Part shown: piece by piece, positions 1-8,791 of the stretch
Layout of the letters: each line of letters starts with the position of its first letter
How positions within the stretch are numbered: position 1 is the stretch's first letter
Assembly (NCBI GenBank): GCA_020072585.1
Contig: JAIQGL010000005.1
Location: 1-64,000, forward strand
Direction of reading: 5' to 3'
DNA: 64,000 bases
From: Terriglobia bacterium
GTDB taxonomy: Bacteria > Acidobacteriota > Terriglobia > Terriglobales > Acidobacteriaceae
Program-made: the position numbers and the translations under genes
The notes under the pieces: generated by a model
What the model was told of the DNA's origin: nothing
Databases searched by the model: none
The model's input: only the letters and a program-made list of their open reading frames with translations

Positions 1-1
1 G

Positions 2-61
2 ACCGGGAACGATTCTCCGGGCCACCCAACGAGCAAGATTCCTGACCCGTTCAACTGGTAG
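2..61 (+). CDS. C-terminal end of an unidentified protein (partial)
   Basis: An open frame enters from the left edge and ends at TAG 59-61, giving 19 residues that finish in P-D-P-F-N-W. A strong hairpin terminator follows 10 bases later, which supports a real gene end here. Too little is present to name the product. Confidence 0.5.
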   Translation, partial: TGNDSPGHPTSKIPDPFNW

Positions 62-71
62 ACCCCACGGA

Positions 72-97
72 GCCCGCCTTACAAAAGGCGGGCTTTT
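72..97 (+). terminator. Rho-independent terminator
   Basis: A perfect 9-bp stem, GCCCGCCTT (72-80) with AAGGCGGGC (85-93), a 4-base loop and TTTT at 94-97. It closes the gene that ends at 61. Confidence 0.85.
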
Positions 98-457
98 AGA
101 TGTTGGCACGAGACCGTTTGGGAAGAACTCCCTGATACGACATGGATGATGGAATCGGTCTCGCGATCCTTCCACTCCCACTCACTCCCTGCCCTTCGCA
201 AGCTCAGGGTCAGGATCGCTCGTAGTCGGTCAGGAAGACAGAGGGAAACGGTGTCGCGCAGCGCCGGTTTTGTCAAGATGTACTAATTCGCACTTGATTC
301 GCCATACGAAAACAGGCTAGGATTGGCTGCGCCCGAGGGCGTAAACGGTATCAGGTCTTTGAAAAATAGCAGCTAGCAATTAGCAATTGGCAACTAGCCC
401 AAACAGCCTTCTCTTTTTCCGTTTGCAGCCCTCTGCCGAGCTTAGAGTTGGAGTAAG

Positions 458-547
458 TTTGGGATTGGGTTTGGGATTGGGTCACCCAAGGGTCACGCAT
501 GGGTCACGCAAGGGAGACCCAAGCGTCACGCAAGGGTGTCCCAAGGG
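458..547. repeat. Two adjacent short tandem repeats (12 bp x2, 11 bp x6)
   Basis: TTTGGGATTGGG occurs twice (458-469, 470-481). Six 11-bp units follow at 482-547, with consensus TCACGCAAGGG. The units are tcacccaaggg, tcacgcatggg, tcacgcaaggg, agacccaagcg, tcacgcaaggg and tgtcccaaggg. An 11-bp period breaks reading frames, so this is a non-coding minisatellite. Confidence 0.85.
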
Positions 548-754
548 ACGTTTTGCGGAAGTGCTTTATTTGCAACGAAACCATAGAAATGGCGGGTGGG
601 GTGAAGATGGCTTACGCGTTAGCGTCGCCAGGCGCGAAGGGTTTTGAGGCTGATTCGACGCGATTCGGGGCACGTTTTAAGCGACAAACGCTGGGATACC
701 CAAAGCTAAATCCTTTGGAATCCTAGATGGAAGCCATGGGGGAGGGACGGCTGA

Positions 755-795
755 GATTTTAAATTTAAAATTTTAAATTTAAAATTCGAAATCTT
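755..795. terminator. AT-rich palindrome downstream of the DUF5666 gene
   Basis: TTTTAAATTTAAAA recurs in a self-complementary AT tract flanked by gattt and its complement aaatc. It lies immediately 3' of the minus-strand gene ending at 799 and may act as a weak transcript end. There is no GC-rich stem, so a terminator role is inference. Confidence 0.35.
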
Positions 796-798
796 CCC

Positions 799-1785
799 TT
801 ACCTGTTCTCCGCCTCTGGCCTGATCACGTTCACCGATTGCGCGCTGTAGCGCGAGCCCTCAAACGTCGCCACCACGCGGACCTCCGTCCCTATGACCAG
901 GCTGGCCCGGTCCGCCGTTGTGTTAGGGGAAAAGTGGATTTCGTAATTCTTATCGTCCACGGAGTTCTGCACCGCCAGGATACCGCGACGGATATCAAGG
1001 AACGTGACACGGCCGGCAAAGGTAAAGTTAGAGCCGGGCGCGGCAATAATATCGATTTCGCGCGCCAGGCCACGGTTGGGCTGTCCGGCGGCAAAGCGCA
1101 CGTGCACCAGCGTTCCCGGCCGTATGTCTTTCAGCGCCGAAGGCGTCTGTCCGTTGCTGATGCGCGTTCCCTGGTCCACGGCGAAGCGCACCGGCACAGA
1201 ATTGATGACGTCACGCAGCGTGACTTCGTTGTGCTTCAGATCGACGTCAGTAATCTGGCCATCAGCATCTGCCGGGAGCTCGACCACGCCGACGCGGATG
1301 TTGCGGGCAAAAATCGCATGTTGATCGGTATCCAGCTGGGTGTCAACGTAAACGCGCTCGCCTTTTTTCAGCGCCAGCTGCGTGGTCTCAGCGCCGTTAT
1401 GGAAGATGTGCGTGCGTTCGTCGAAGTTGACCTTCCAGTGGCCGCCGCCAAAGACATGCACGGTCAGGCGGTTCCGCATGCGGTCAACGCCGCTGATGGT
1501 TCCTCCCACCAGCGTGGTCGTGGTGCGCGGCACGGGCGCGGGATCAAGGATTGGATCGTGTCCGTCAGTGACCAGAGCGCCGGATGTGGCCGAGCTATCA
1601 AGAATCTCCGTCTTTGGAGCGGCCTGAGGCGCCGGGGGTGCGGGCGGCACAGGAGATTGCGCCGGAGCAACAGTACCGGACGGCTGGCCGGTCTTTGGCG
1701 TAGCGGGATTGGACTGGGCCCAGGCGGACATTGCCGAGAGAGCTACAAACAGGACAGTGAGCGAAGCAATAGGGGAACGATGCAT
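799..1785 (-). CDS. Secreted DUF5666-type beta-rich protein
   Basis: A 328-residue protein with a Sec signal peptide (residues 1-23, ending A-W-A-Q) and a proline/alanine-rich linker to about residue 60. Repeated beta-strand modules of about 60-70 residues follow, of the type G-x-I-x-x-V-D...L-T-V, as in DUF5666 proteins, which acidobacteria often encode in many copies. It is probably periplasmic or surface-exposed; no catalytic motif is visible. It is transcribed divergently from the TPR gene at 2019, with a shared 230-bp promoter region. Function unknown. The long antisense frame over it is a high-GC shadow. Confidence 0.75.
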   Translation of the reverse strand: MHRSPIASLTVLFVALSAMSAWAQSNPATPKTGQPSGTVAPAQSPVPPAPPAPQAAPKTEILDSSATSGALVTDGHDPILDPAPVPRTTTTLVGGTISGVDRMRNRLTVHVFGGGHWKVNFDERTHIFHNGAETTQLALKKGERVYVDTQLDTDQHAIFARNIRVGVVELPADADGQITDVDLKHNEVTLRDVINSVPVRFAVDQGTRISNGQTPSALKDIRPGTLVHVRFAAGQPNRGLAREIDIIAAPGSNFTFAGRVTFLDIRRGILAVQNSVDDKNYEIHFSPNTTADRASLVIGTEVRVVATFEGSRYSAQSVNVIRPEAENR

Positions 1786-2018
1786 AAGTTTTTAGAGACA
1801 CCCACCTTAAACACAGGTTCAAATCAACATTGGGTTGGATGCAGACAGCAGCTACTCAGATGGCAGCCGAATCTTTGATTCCGCCAGCCAACCAATTTGG
1901 CAGCCCAACCTGAGAGGGACTTTTGCCATCCAAGTGACAAGCAGAGCTTCTGCCTTGCGGCCCTGATGCGAAAAGGCAGCGTGAAAGCAATCGGGCCCAA
2001 GTGAGGACTAAACGACAC

Positions 2019-3347
2019 ATGCGTTCCCCATTCGCTAAATCAATTACGCGTCTTGTAGTGCCTTCCCTTCTGGTCTTGTCTCTGTTCGGCGGCGCCGTCT
2101 CCGCTGGAGCACAGCAGGTCCGCATTCCTCTGCCCAAGAAGAGCAAATACACACCGGTACAGGCGTTGAACCGTGATGGTGTTGCCGCGCTGAAAAAGCG
2201 CGATATCGGCAAAGCCAAGCGGCTCTTCTACAAAGCGTACCTGATCGATCCCAATGATCCGTTCACGCTCAACAATCTTGGTTATGTTGCTGAACTGGAA
2301 GGCAGCCTGGATCGCGCACAGCGTTATTATGACCAGGCGCAGGCCAACACTTCAGAAGCGATCGTCGACAAATCGACCGCGGAAGAAATGCAGGGCAAGA
2401 CCGTGGCTACGGTCGCCGGACACACCGCGGAAGGCGCGATGAAGGTGAATGGCCTGAATAGTGAGGCGCTGGGGCTGCTGAATCGCGATCGCGCGCCGGA
2501 AGCCGACGTGGTGTTGCAGCAGGCGCTCAAGCTCGATCCGAACAATCCCTTCACGTTGAACAATATGGGGTTTGCCAAAGAGAAAGAAGGCGAGCTGGAA
2601 GAAGCCATCCGATATTATGACCGCTCAGCGGCCACGGGCTCGCGTGAGCCGATTGTGATTGCCTTCAATAAGAGCTGGCGCGGCAAGCCGATTAGTGAAG
2701 TGGCGGCGCGCAATGCTGACGACAGCCGCAAAGAGCTGAGCAAGTCACAGAACCTCCAGGACCGGGTGGCAAGGTTGAATGTGCGGGGCGTTTCCGCCAT
2801 GAATCGCAATGACCGCAAGACCGCGCGCGATAATTTTCAGCAGGCCTTTAAACTTGATCCAAACAATTCTTTCGCCATAAACAATATGGGTTATCTGGCC
2901 GAGTTGGAAGGTGACAAGGAGACAGCGCAATCGTTTTACCAGCAGGCACAACGGGCTGAGCGCGCAAGGCAGAAGGTGATGGTTTCAACGCGTCCGGAAC
3001 TTGAAGGGCAGACTTCAGGACAGGTGGCGGAACAGAGCAGCACGCTGGTGGAATCAAGTTTTGCCGCGCGGGCCGCGGCCAGACGCCGCAGTGGAGCCTC
3101 TCCAACGCTGAAGACACGCGATAATCACGATGTGGTTGAGCCAAAAACCAAGCCGAGTTCAAACACCACGCCGCCGGAATTTCGCCGTCCGCCTGAAGAC
3201 GGCGAAGCTCCCAATGTTGCTGCTCCGCAATCCGATCGGCCTGCCAACCAGAATCCGCCAGAGTTGAAGACGCGGCCGCCGCAACAGCAGCAACAACCGC
3301 CAGCTTCACAACCGCAACAGTCGGGCAGCCAGCCTCCGCAAGAATAG
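2019..3347 (+). CDS. Secreted tetratricopeptide-repeat protein
   Basis: About 442 residues. The ATG at 2019 puts a typical signal peptide at the N-terminus (hydrophobic core, cleavage near A-G-A-Q-Q); a GTG at 2001 in the same frame is less likely. Three paired TPR-like units recur at roughly 100-residue intervals, each with D-P-N-(D/N)-(P/S)-F followed by N-N-(L/M)-G. The last 100 residues are low-complexity, rich in P, Q and charged residues. It is probably a periplasmic scaffold for protein contacts; partner unknown. Confidence 0.8.
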   Translation: MRSPFAKSITRLVVPSLLVLSLFGGAVSAGAQQVRIPLPKKSKYTPVQALNRDGVAALKKRDIGKAKRLFYKAYLIDPNDPFTLNNLGYVAELEGSLDRAQRYYDQAQANTSEAIVDKSTAEEMQGKTVATVAGHTAEGAMKVNGLNSEALGLLNRDRAPEADVVLQQALKLDPNNPFTLNNMGFAKEKEGELEEAIRYYDRSAATGSREPIVIAFNKSWRGKPISEVAARNADDSRKELSKSQNLQDRVARLNVRGVSAMNRNDRKTARDNFQQAFKLDPNNSFAINNMGYLAELEGDKETAQSFYQQAQRAERARQKVMVSTRPELEGQTSGQVAEQSSTLVESSFAARAAARRRSGASPTLKTRDNHDVVEPKTKPSSNTTPPEFRRPPEDGEAPNVAAPQSDRPANQNPPELKTRPPQQQQQPPASQPQQSGSQPPQE

Positions 3348-3416
3348 CTGCTTGGCTTCGGCAAATATAAGGATCGGGAGAAGAGAGATGAGCGCAATTC
3401 GGTGGCCGCTACACAG

Positions 3417-4205
3417 CTACACGATGGGTCCGATTCCCTTGCCTATCCCAGGGGCCGTGCGCAGCGCAGCTTCAACATAGCTCTTGGCTGCTTTGGCCGC
3501 CTCGATCAGATCTATGCCCAGCGCAAGGTTACAAGCCAGCGCAGTAGAAAAAGCACAACCCGTACCGTGAGTGGAGTTGCCAGGGACCTTATGACCTTTC
3601 AGGATCGTAGTTCGGCCGTCTTCCCTGCTGATGAGATCGTGCGGGGGATCAATGTGTCCACCGGTGATGATAACGTTATGCGCACCCATCTTGTGCAGGC
3701 GAGATGCGGCGAGATGCATTTCCTCCAGCGTAGTAACGTTCAGCCCCGTAAGCGCCGCGGCTTCATCGATATTGGGCGTTATCACGCAGGCTCGCCCAAG
3801 GATTCGTTCCTTCAGGACTTGCAGGCCGTCTCTGGAGATCAGATCGGTCCCGGAGCTTGACGTGATAATGGGATCAAGGACCACGGGACGTAGAGGATAC
3901 CGTTTCAAAAAAGCTGAGACAGACTTTGCGGCCTCCGCCGAACCCAGCATTCCGATTTTAACGGCGGCAATGTCGAGATCGTCCATCAACTGCTCCAGCG
4001 TGTCCGAAATGACTCGGCCTTCCACCAGATCAACACGCTTTACACCGCGCGTCGATTGCACCGTGAGGGCCGTTATGCAAGTAATTCCGTAACAGCCATG
4101 CGCTGCAATCGTCTTGATATCGGCAGTAATCCCCGCGCCGGACGAAGGATCGTGGCCGGCAATGGAGAGCACTACTGGAGGCTGTCCCTTCTTCTTTGGG
4201 GTCAT
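3417..4205 (-). CDS. thiD: Hydroxymethylpyrimidine (phosphate) kinase ThiD
   Basis: A 262-residue ribokinase-fold enzyme that phosphorylates 4-amino-5-hydroxymethyl-2-methylpyrimidine and its phosphate in thiamine biosynthesis, in the cytoplasm. It has the family start S-I-A-G-H-D-P-S-S-G-A-G (near residue 14), V-L-D-P at the substrate site, and the C-terminal anion hole/catalytic motif H-G-T-G-C (about residues 218-222). Length matches the family. It stands alone, convergent with the TPR gene; no TPP riboswitch is evident upstream. Pyridoxal kinase PdxY/PdxK is related, but the motifs favour ThiD. Confidence 0.93.
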   Translation of the reverse strand: MTPKKKGQPPVVLSIAGHDPSSGAGITADIKTIAAHGCYGITCITALTVQSTRGVKRVDLVEGRVISDTLEQLMDDLDIAAVKIGMLGSAEAAKSVSAFLKRYPLRPVVLDPIITSSSGTDLISRDGLQVLKERILGRACVITPNIDEAAALTGLNVTTLEEMHLAASRLHKMGAHNVIITGGHIDPPHDLISREDGRTTILKGHKVPGNSTHGTGCAFSTALACNLALGIDLIEAAKAAKSYVEAALRTAPGIGKGIGPIV

Positions 4206-4398
4206 AGCGAGTCAATTGAAAGTAGTATCCAGATGTATTCTAAAGGGCTCGCCATAGCAAAGACAAAGTATTCTAGCGGTTGCGGGATAGATTATGGCCT
4301 GCGGTTAGTCGCTTCGTCCCAGGGGTTCAGCGCGCCACTTGTGCACCGTACCAATTGCTGAAAAACTAAAAGTCTGTAGTTAGGATTTATTTCATCTC

Positions 4399-5124
4399 AT
4401 GATTATTTTTGGCATTCACGCGGTGGAAGAGGCGCTCTCCGCGCGCGCACGCGGTTTCGAATATGTGGCCGTTACCCTTGGCCGCGGTGACGCCCGCATT
4501 CAGAAGATCACACAGCTCTGCCGGACTGCTGGTGTTCCGCTGCGCACCATGCCTCGCGAACAACTCACCCGCCTGGCTCATGTGGCCAATCATCAGGGCG
4601 TTGTGGCAGTCACGGCGGAAAAGCAATATGGTGACGTTGAAGATGTTCTGGCTCACAAGCGCGGCGAACATTCATTTGTCCTGCTTCTCGATGGCATTGA
4701 AGACCCGCACAATCTGGGCGCCATCATACGCACCGCTGAAGGCGCTGGCGCTGATGGCATCATTATTCCTGAGCGACGCTCCACTGGTGTAACCGGTACC
4801 GTAGTCAAAGCTTCCGCCGGCGCGTCAGAATATCTCCCCATTGCCCGCGTCACCAACGCTGGCCGCGCACTGGAAGAATTGAAGTCGCTCAATATCTGGA
4901 CAGTAGGTCTGGATGAGCGGGGCGATAAGCTCTACGATCAACTTGACTACAAAATGAACTGCGCGCTGGTGATTGGCGCTGAAGGCCACGGCCTGCATGA
5001 ACAAATCCGCAAGAAATGCGATTTCCTGGTGAAAATCCCCATGGCAGGCAAGGTGCCATCGCTCAACGTGTCCGTTGCTGCCGCCATAGTTATGTATGAA
5101 GTCGCGCGCCAAAGACGCAAATGA
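4399..5124 (+). CDS. rlmB: 23S rRNA 2'-O-ribose methyltransferase, RlmB/TrmH family
   Basis: A 241-residue SPOUT methyltransferase, predicted to methylate G2251 of 23S rRNA using SAM. The N-terminal substrate-binding domain starts G-I-H-A-V-E-E-A-L. The SPOUT knot carries D-G-I-E-D-P-H-N-L-G-A-I-I-R-T-A-E (residues ~98-114), G-A-E-G-H-G-L (~194-200) and the C-terminal S-L-N-V-S-V-A-A. These are the three classic motifs, including the N/R residues and the SAM-binding loop. Other TrmH-family rRNA or tRNA substrates cannot be excluded. Confidence 0.9.
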   Translation: MIIFGIHAVEEALSARARGFEYVAVTLGRGDARIQKITQLCRTAGVPLRTMPREQLTRLAHVANHQGVVAVTAEKQYGDVEDVLAHKRGEHSFVLLLDGIEDPHNLGAIIRTAEGAGADGIIIPERRSTGVTGTVVKASAGASEYLPIARVTNAGRALEELKSLNIWTVGLDERGDKLYDQLDYKMNCALVIGAEGHGLHEQIRKKCDFLVKIPMAGKVPSLNVSVAAAIVMYEVARQRRK

Positions 5125-5160
5125 ACCGTATGGTGCAGCCGTCCCGGCTGTGTCTGCTCA

Positions 5161-5793
5161 CTATTTAGACTCCGGCCTCTTTCGTGCTTTGATCTCAATC
5201 GCCAGATCTCCGTTTCGAATATTCGTGAACCGCAGCTTGACACGCCCTTCGTCATCCAATGTGATGACGGCAGGCGTATTGACTGAAGTCAGCATCCAGC
5301 CGGCAGGAAGAGTTACATAGTTCAGTGGCCGTCCCAGCGTTCTGGTCCAGATGAGCTCCCCATCTTTCACTACATAGCCCACTGGATCCGTGTACGTCTC
5401 CTGCACCCGCACGCGCGTTGAGTGACCTTCTTCCACGGCATGTTCAAGATCTCCCTGGACGGCAACCGAATCCGGTTCGACCGGATTGGGATAATATCCC
5501 AGCGCGTTTACATCCTTGCCGGCGACAGTTGAGGTTTTCAACGGCTTGCCCGTATCCAGGTCAATCATCTTGGCGTCCGGTGACACCGCGCTGCCCTTGC
5601 GCACAAAACTGTGCACTGATTTCTGTCCCACGCGGGTAACCGTAAAGTCGTGAGAGATCCGGAATTGATGGGTTGAAGGGTCCAGTAGCCAGTAGCTGAT
5701 CTCGCGGTCCTGCCCGGCGCGATGAAATGACTCCTCCTGTGCCAGCAGCGTTGCTGCTGTCAACACAAGCCCAATGAATACTGTCTTCCTCAC
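5161..5793 (-). CDS. Secreted protein of unknown function, paralogue of its neighbour
   Basis: 210 residues with a signal peptide (about 1-19, ending L-L-A-Q-E). It aligns along its length with the next gene upstream: T-H-Q-F near residue 50, V-x-G-K-D in the middle, T-Y-T-D-P/A, D-G-x-L-x-x-x-R-x-L-G, and L-P-x-G-W. It overlaps that gene by 4 bases, so the pair is translationally coupled. Mostly beta-strand, probably periplasmic. I do not recognise the family. Confidence 0.7.
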   Translation of the reverse strand: MRKTVFIGLVLTAATLLAQEESFHRAGQDREISYWLLDPSTHQFRISHDFTVTRVGQKSVHSFVRKGSAVSPDAKMIDLDTGKPLKTSTVAGKDVNALGYYPNPVEPDSVAVQGDLEHAVEEGHSTRVRVQETYTDPVGYVVKDGELIWTRTLGRPLNYVTLPAGWMLTSVNTPAVITLDDEGRVKLRFTNIRNGDLAIEIKARKRPESK

Positions 5794-6383
5794 GGCAGCC
5801 TCCGGGCAACAATCTTGACTGGCAATTGATCATCACGATCATTCAAAAAACTTATGCGGATGCGGCCATCCGCGTCGGTAGATACAATTCCTGGCGACGC
5901 ACATTCAATCAATTCCCAACCTTTGGGCAATAACACAACGTTGCGTTTGATCCCCAGAGGACGCACAAATACCAGTCGCCCGTCAGTCACGGTGTAGGAG
6001 GGCGCATCAGTATAAGTCTTAAAGATGCGGATGCGGGTCTCTCCGCCTTTAGGTACCGGTCCAGGCAAATGTACTTTGATGAACTCGGCCTTGTCAGCCG
6101 TCTCTGGCGGAACCAGCCCTGTCGTTTTTGCATCTTTGCCATTCACCACTTCGAACTTCAGCTCTTTGCCGCTGCTGCGCTCAATAACCCGCTCTTTCGT
6201 CGCCACGGAGCCTGGCCGGATTGGGTTAAAGAAAAACTGAGCGCCCTCGCGGGTTGCGGTAACGTCATAGGTAATGGCAAATTGATGTGTCTCCGGGGGC
6301 AGCAGCTCGTACAAAGTGAATTCGTCTGCCGCAACCAGTGGCACGCTCAACAAACAGAGTAGTAGAACGATCTTTAGCAACAT
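5790..6383 (-). CDS. Secreted protein of unknown function (upstream paralogue)
   Basis: The start at 6383 gives 197 residues beginning with a clean signal peptide (M-L-L-K then a leucine-rich core, cleavage near V-A-A-D). A longer in-frame extension to 6611 would bury the signal peptide and is rejected. It shares the T-H-Q-F, G-K-D, T-Y-T-D, G-R-L-V-F-V-R-x-L-G and L-P-K-G-W blocks with the downstream gene, which marks a tandem duplication. Divergent from the TPM gene at 6524. Function unknown. Confidence 0.7.
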   Translation of the reverse strand: MLLKIVLLLCLLSVPLVAADEFTLYELLPPETHQFAITYDVTATREGAQFFFNPIRPGSVATKERVIERSSGKELKFEVVNGKDAKTTGLVPPETADKAEFIKVHLPGPVPKGGETRIRIFKTYTDAPSYTVTDGRLVFVRPLGIKRNVVLLPKGWELIECASPGIVSTDADGRIRISFLNDRDDQLPVKIVARRLP

Positions 6384-6523
6384 GCGGGCGCAGTGTATCA
6401 CACAGATGAGATCGCCCGGCAATAATAGAATCGATAATCTAAATGCTCCAGTCAGGCCACAGGCAAGCGCGGCAATAGTATTACAAATCTGCAATCTCAT
6501 CTTCTGCATATAATTGAGAAAGA

Positions 6524-7321
6524 ATGGCCGCTCACAAAATCTGGCAGGCAGTAAAGTTGGTTCTGGCAATGGTCTGCCTGAGCGTGGCTCTGCGTGCTGA
6601 GTCTGTTCCACAACTCAAACCCAGCGGGTATGTAAATGACTTCGCGGGCGTCATGGATGCCGCGTCGTCCGAAGCGATTCGCAAAATCTGCGAGCAGATT
6701 GACCAGAAAGCCAAGGCGCAGATCGCGGTAGTTACTGTCCGCTCGCTTGACGGGTCTGATATTGAAAGTTACGCCGCCAATCTCTACAAAGCATGGGGCA
6801 TCGGCCCAAAGTCGAGCAATCGCGGCGTGCTGATCCTGCTGGCAATCGATGATCGCCACCGCCGCATTGAAGTGGGTTATGGACTTGAACCAATCCTGCC
6901 GGATGGAAAGGTCGGCGGCTTTGGACGCGAGGCTGTACCCTTGTTGAGGCAGAATCAATACGGTCCAGCCATGCTGTTGATGACGCAACGCGTAGCAGAG
7001 GTGATCGCCGCCGATGCCGGAGTCCAGCTTGAAGGCACTACGCCGCGCCCGCCACCGGCTGACGATACTCCTGATGCTGGCCCCTCCGGAGGCGCAATTC
7101 TATTAGGACTAGTGCTTGCCTTTATCGCGCTTGCTCTTGTCCTTAAGATGTTTGGGATTGGCGGGCTCTGGAACATCCTGCTGTTGCTGTTTTTGTCCAA
7201 TCGCGGTGGACGCCGTGGCGGTGGCTCCTGGGGCGGCGGAGGCGGGTTCGGCGGTGGAGGTGGATTTGGTGGTTTTGGCGGAGGCAGTTCCGGAGGAGGC
7301 GGCGCAAGTGGCGACTGGTAG
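6524..7321 (+). CDS. TPM-domain (YgcG-like) membrane protein
   Basis: 265 residues: signal peptide (about 1-25), a TPM/Psb32-like domain (roughly 30-150) with V-N-D-F-A-G-V-M near its start, then a transmembrane helix (~185-205) and a Gly-rich tail ending G-G-G-G-A-S-G-D-W. This is the standard YgcG layout. Psb32-like TPM proteins have been linked to phosphatase activity and photosystem repair in plants; the bacterial role is unclear. The cluster TPM, nucleotidyltransferase, LemA (gaps 23 and 41 bp) is notable because TPM and LemA genes are common partners. Confidence 0.85.
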   Translation: MAAHKIWQAVKLVLAMVCLSVALRAESVPQLKPSGYVNDFAGVMDAASSEAIRKICEQIDQKAKAQIAVVTVRSLDGSDIESYAANLYKAWGIGPKSSNRGVLILLAIDDRHRRIEVGYGLEPILPDGKVGGFGREAVPLLRQNQYGPAMLLMTQRVAEVIAADAGVQLEGTTPRPPPADDTPDAGPSGGAILLGLVLAFIALALVLKMFGIGGLWNILLLLFLSNRGGRRGGGSWGGGGGFGGGGGFGGFGGGSSGGGGASGDW

Positions 7322-7344
7322 CCCCTACGCGCAGATATTTACTT

Positions 7345-8055
7345 ATGGAAGCAGAAAAACAAATCACGGAATTTGTGGATCGCCTTAAGCAGGCGGCCGG
7401 AGCGAACCTGGAATGTGTTGTGCTGTTCGGCTCGGCAGCGTCCAGCGACTTTCATCCCGATTTTTCTGATGTGAACATTCTTTGCCTGGTGCGCGAGCTT
7501 TCCGCCGCAACGCTGGCCACATTGGCGCCGGCGATCAACGGCTGGACTAAAAATAAGTTTCCCGCTCCTCTCGTCTTCTCGCGAACTGAATTGGAGCAGT
7601 CGGCCGATGTGTTCGCCATTGAGATGCTCGATATTCGCCAGCGTCATCGCATTCTCCACGGGGAGGACATCTTCGCCAATCTGCATGTGCCCATGGACCT
7701 GCATCGCATCCAACTGGAACATAACCTGCGCACCAAGATGCTTACTTTACGGCAAATGTATATCCAGGCTGAGGGCGACGCCGGCCGGGTCCGGCGTTTA
7801 ATGCTTGATTCGGTTCCCAATTTCAGCACGCTGTTCCGGCATACCCTGATCGCGATGGGGGAACAACCCGCTCCAGGCAAGGCGGACAACATCAGAATGC
7901 TGGCGGAGAAAATCAAATTCGATCCCGGTATTTTTCTGCAATTGTTGCAGGTGCGCGCGCACACGGCAAAAGAATCTGAGATTGAGCCAAGCACCGGGTT
8001 TGCAAAATACCTGGAAGCAATTTACAAGGTCGTTCAGGCAGTGGATGCCCTGTAA
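7345..8055 (+). CDS. Nucleotidyltransferase-fold protein
   Basis: 236 residues. The N-terminal 110 residues fit the minimal nucleotidyltransferase (MNT/pol-beta) fold: V-V-L-F-G-S-A-A-S-S-D-F (about 25-36), then D-F-S-D-V-N-I, where D-x-x-D-x-N replaces the usual D-x-D. The C-terminal half is helical, like the HEPN or substrate-binding half of such proteins. The altered second aspartate leaves catalysis uncertain. It sits between TPM and LemA genes and may be co-transcribed with them. Substrate unknown. Confidence 0.7.
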   Translation: MEAEKQITEFVDRLKQAAGANLECVVLFGSAASSDFHPDFSDVNILCLVRELSAATLATLAPAINGWTKNKFPAPLVFSRTELEQSADVFAIEMLDIRQRHRILHGEDIFANLHVPMDLHRIQLEHNLRTKMLTLRQMYIQAEGDAGRVRRLMLDSVPNFSTLFRHTLIAMGEQPAPGKADNIRMLAEKIKFDPGIFLQLLQVRAHTAKESEIEPSTGFAKYLEAIYKVVQAVDAL

Positions 8056-8096
8056 GACGGCGACATTAGATAAGCAATGATTTGACGGAGGAGAAG

Positions 8097-8711
8097 ATGA
8101 AGGCTTGGATAGCAATTGGAGTCATCGCGTTGCTGCTGCTGGTGGGATTCAGCAGCTACATTGGTGCAAAGAACCAGATGGTCACCAAGAATGAAACCGT
8201 AAAAGCGGCCTGGTCGCAGGTGGATATTGTCTTGCAACGCCGTGCCGACCTGATCCCTAATCTGGTGGAAACGGTAAAAGGTATTGCAGTGCAGGAACAA
8301 ACTGTCTTTGGCGACATCGCCAAAGCTCGCTCGCAATTGCTTGGAGCAACAACCCCCTCAGACAAAATCGCTGCCAATAGACAGCTCGATGGCGCATTAG
8401 GACGCCTGCTGGTCATCGTTGAAAACTATCCGCAGTTACGCTCCAACGAGAATTTCCTGCGCTTGCAGGATGAACTTGCGGGAACGGAAAACCGCATCGC
8501 CGTGGAACGCAAGCGGTATAACGACTCGTTGCAGGACTACAACACATACATTGGGCTCTTCCCCAACAGCATCTGGGCCGGAATAGCCGGATTCAAGCGC
8601 AATGACGCCTATTTTGCCGCCAGTGAAGGAGCACGGACCACGCCGAAGGTGGATTTCTCCGGGGTAAAGCCAGGCGCACCGGCGCAAGCCACACCACAAC
8701 CTGCGCGTTAG
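8097..8711 (+). CDS. lemA: LemA family protein
   Basis: About 204 residues from ATG 8097, which has a strong Shine-Dalgarno (ggagg) just upstream; the TTG at 8082 would precede it. One N-terminal transmembrane helix (residues ~4-22) is followed by the LemA four-helix region with R-R-A-D-L-I-P-N-L-V-E-T-V, the diagnostic motif, and R-K-R-Y-N-D later. The tail is proline/alanine-rich. A membrane-anchored protein of unknown biochemical role, typically paired with TPM proteins as here. Confidence 0.92.
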   Translation: MKAWIAIGVIALLLLVGFSSYIGAKNQMVTKNETVKAAWSQVDIVLQRRADLIPNLVETVKGIAVQEQTVFGDIAKARSQLLGATTPSDKIAANRQLDGALGRLLVIVENYPQLRSNENFLRLQDELAGTENRIAVERKRYNDSLQDYNTYIGLFPNSIWAGIAGFKRNDAYFAASEGARTTPKVDFSGVKPGAPAQATPQPAR

Positions 8712-8720
8712 AGCTTCCGT

Positions 8721-8744
8721 GGGCCGCGGCCACCGCTGCGGCCC
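8721..8744. terminator. GC-rich hairpin between convergent genes
   Basis: GGGCCGC (8721-8727) pairs with GCGGCCC (8738-8744). It lies between the end of lemA and the end of the minus-strand regulator gene and has no T-run, so it is at best a weak or Rho-assisted end. Confidence 0.4.
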
Positions 8745-8791
8745 GCTGCATGCTCAATACAAGATCGTCAGTCTGGGGTTATCAGGGCCAG

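Larger units (their letters stand above)
98..798. other. Gene-poor intergenic stretch with repeats
   Basis: About 700 bases between the terminator and the end of the DUF5666 gene. The short frames here have low-complexity translations and no ribosome binding sites, so I call no gene. It contains the tandem repeats at 458-547 and an AT-rich palindrome near 755-786, and otherwise nothing I recognise. Confidence 0.5.

Noticed and set aside
79-276. 65-residue minus-strand frame after the first terminator
   Set aside because: Overlaps the terminator hairpin and has no ribosome site or motif.
482-547. Tandem repeats as a possible CRISPR array
   Set aside because: Units are 11 bp with no spacers and no cas genes in the window.
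838-1878. Long plus-strand frame (346 residues) over the DUF5666 gene
   Set aside because: It is antisense to a gene with a clear signal peptide and repeats; its translation is Arg/His-rich without motifs, as expected of a high-GC shadow.
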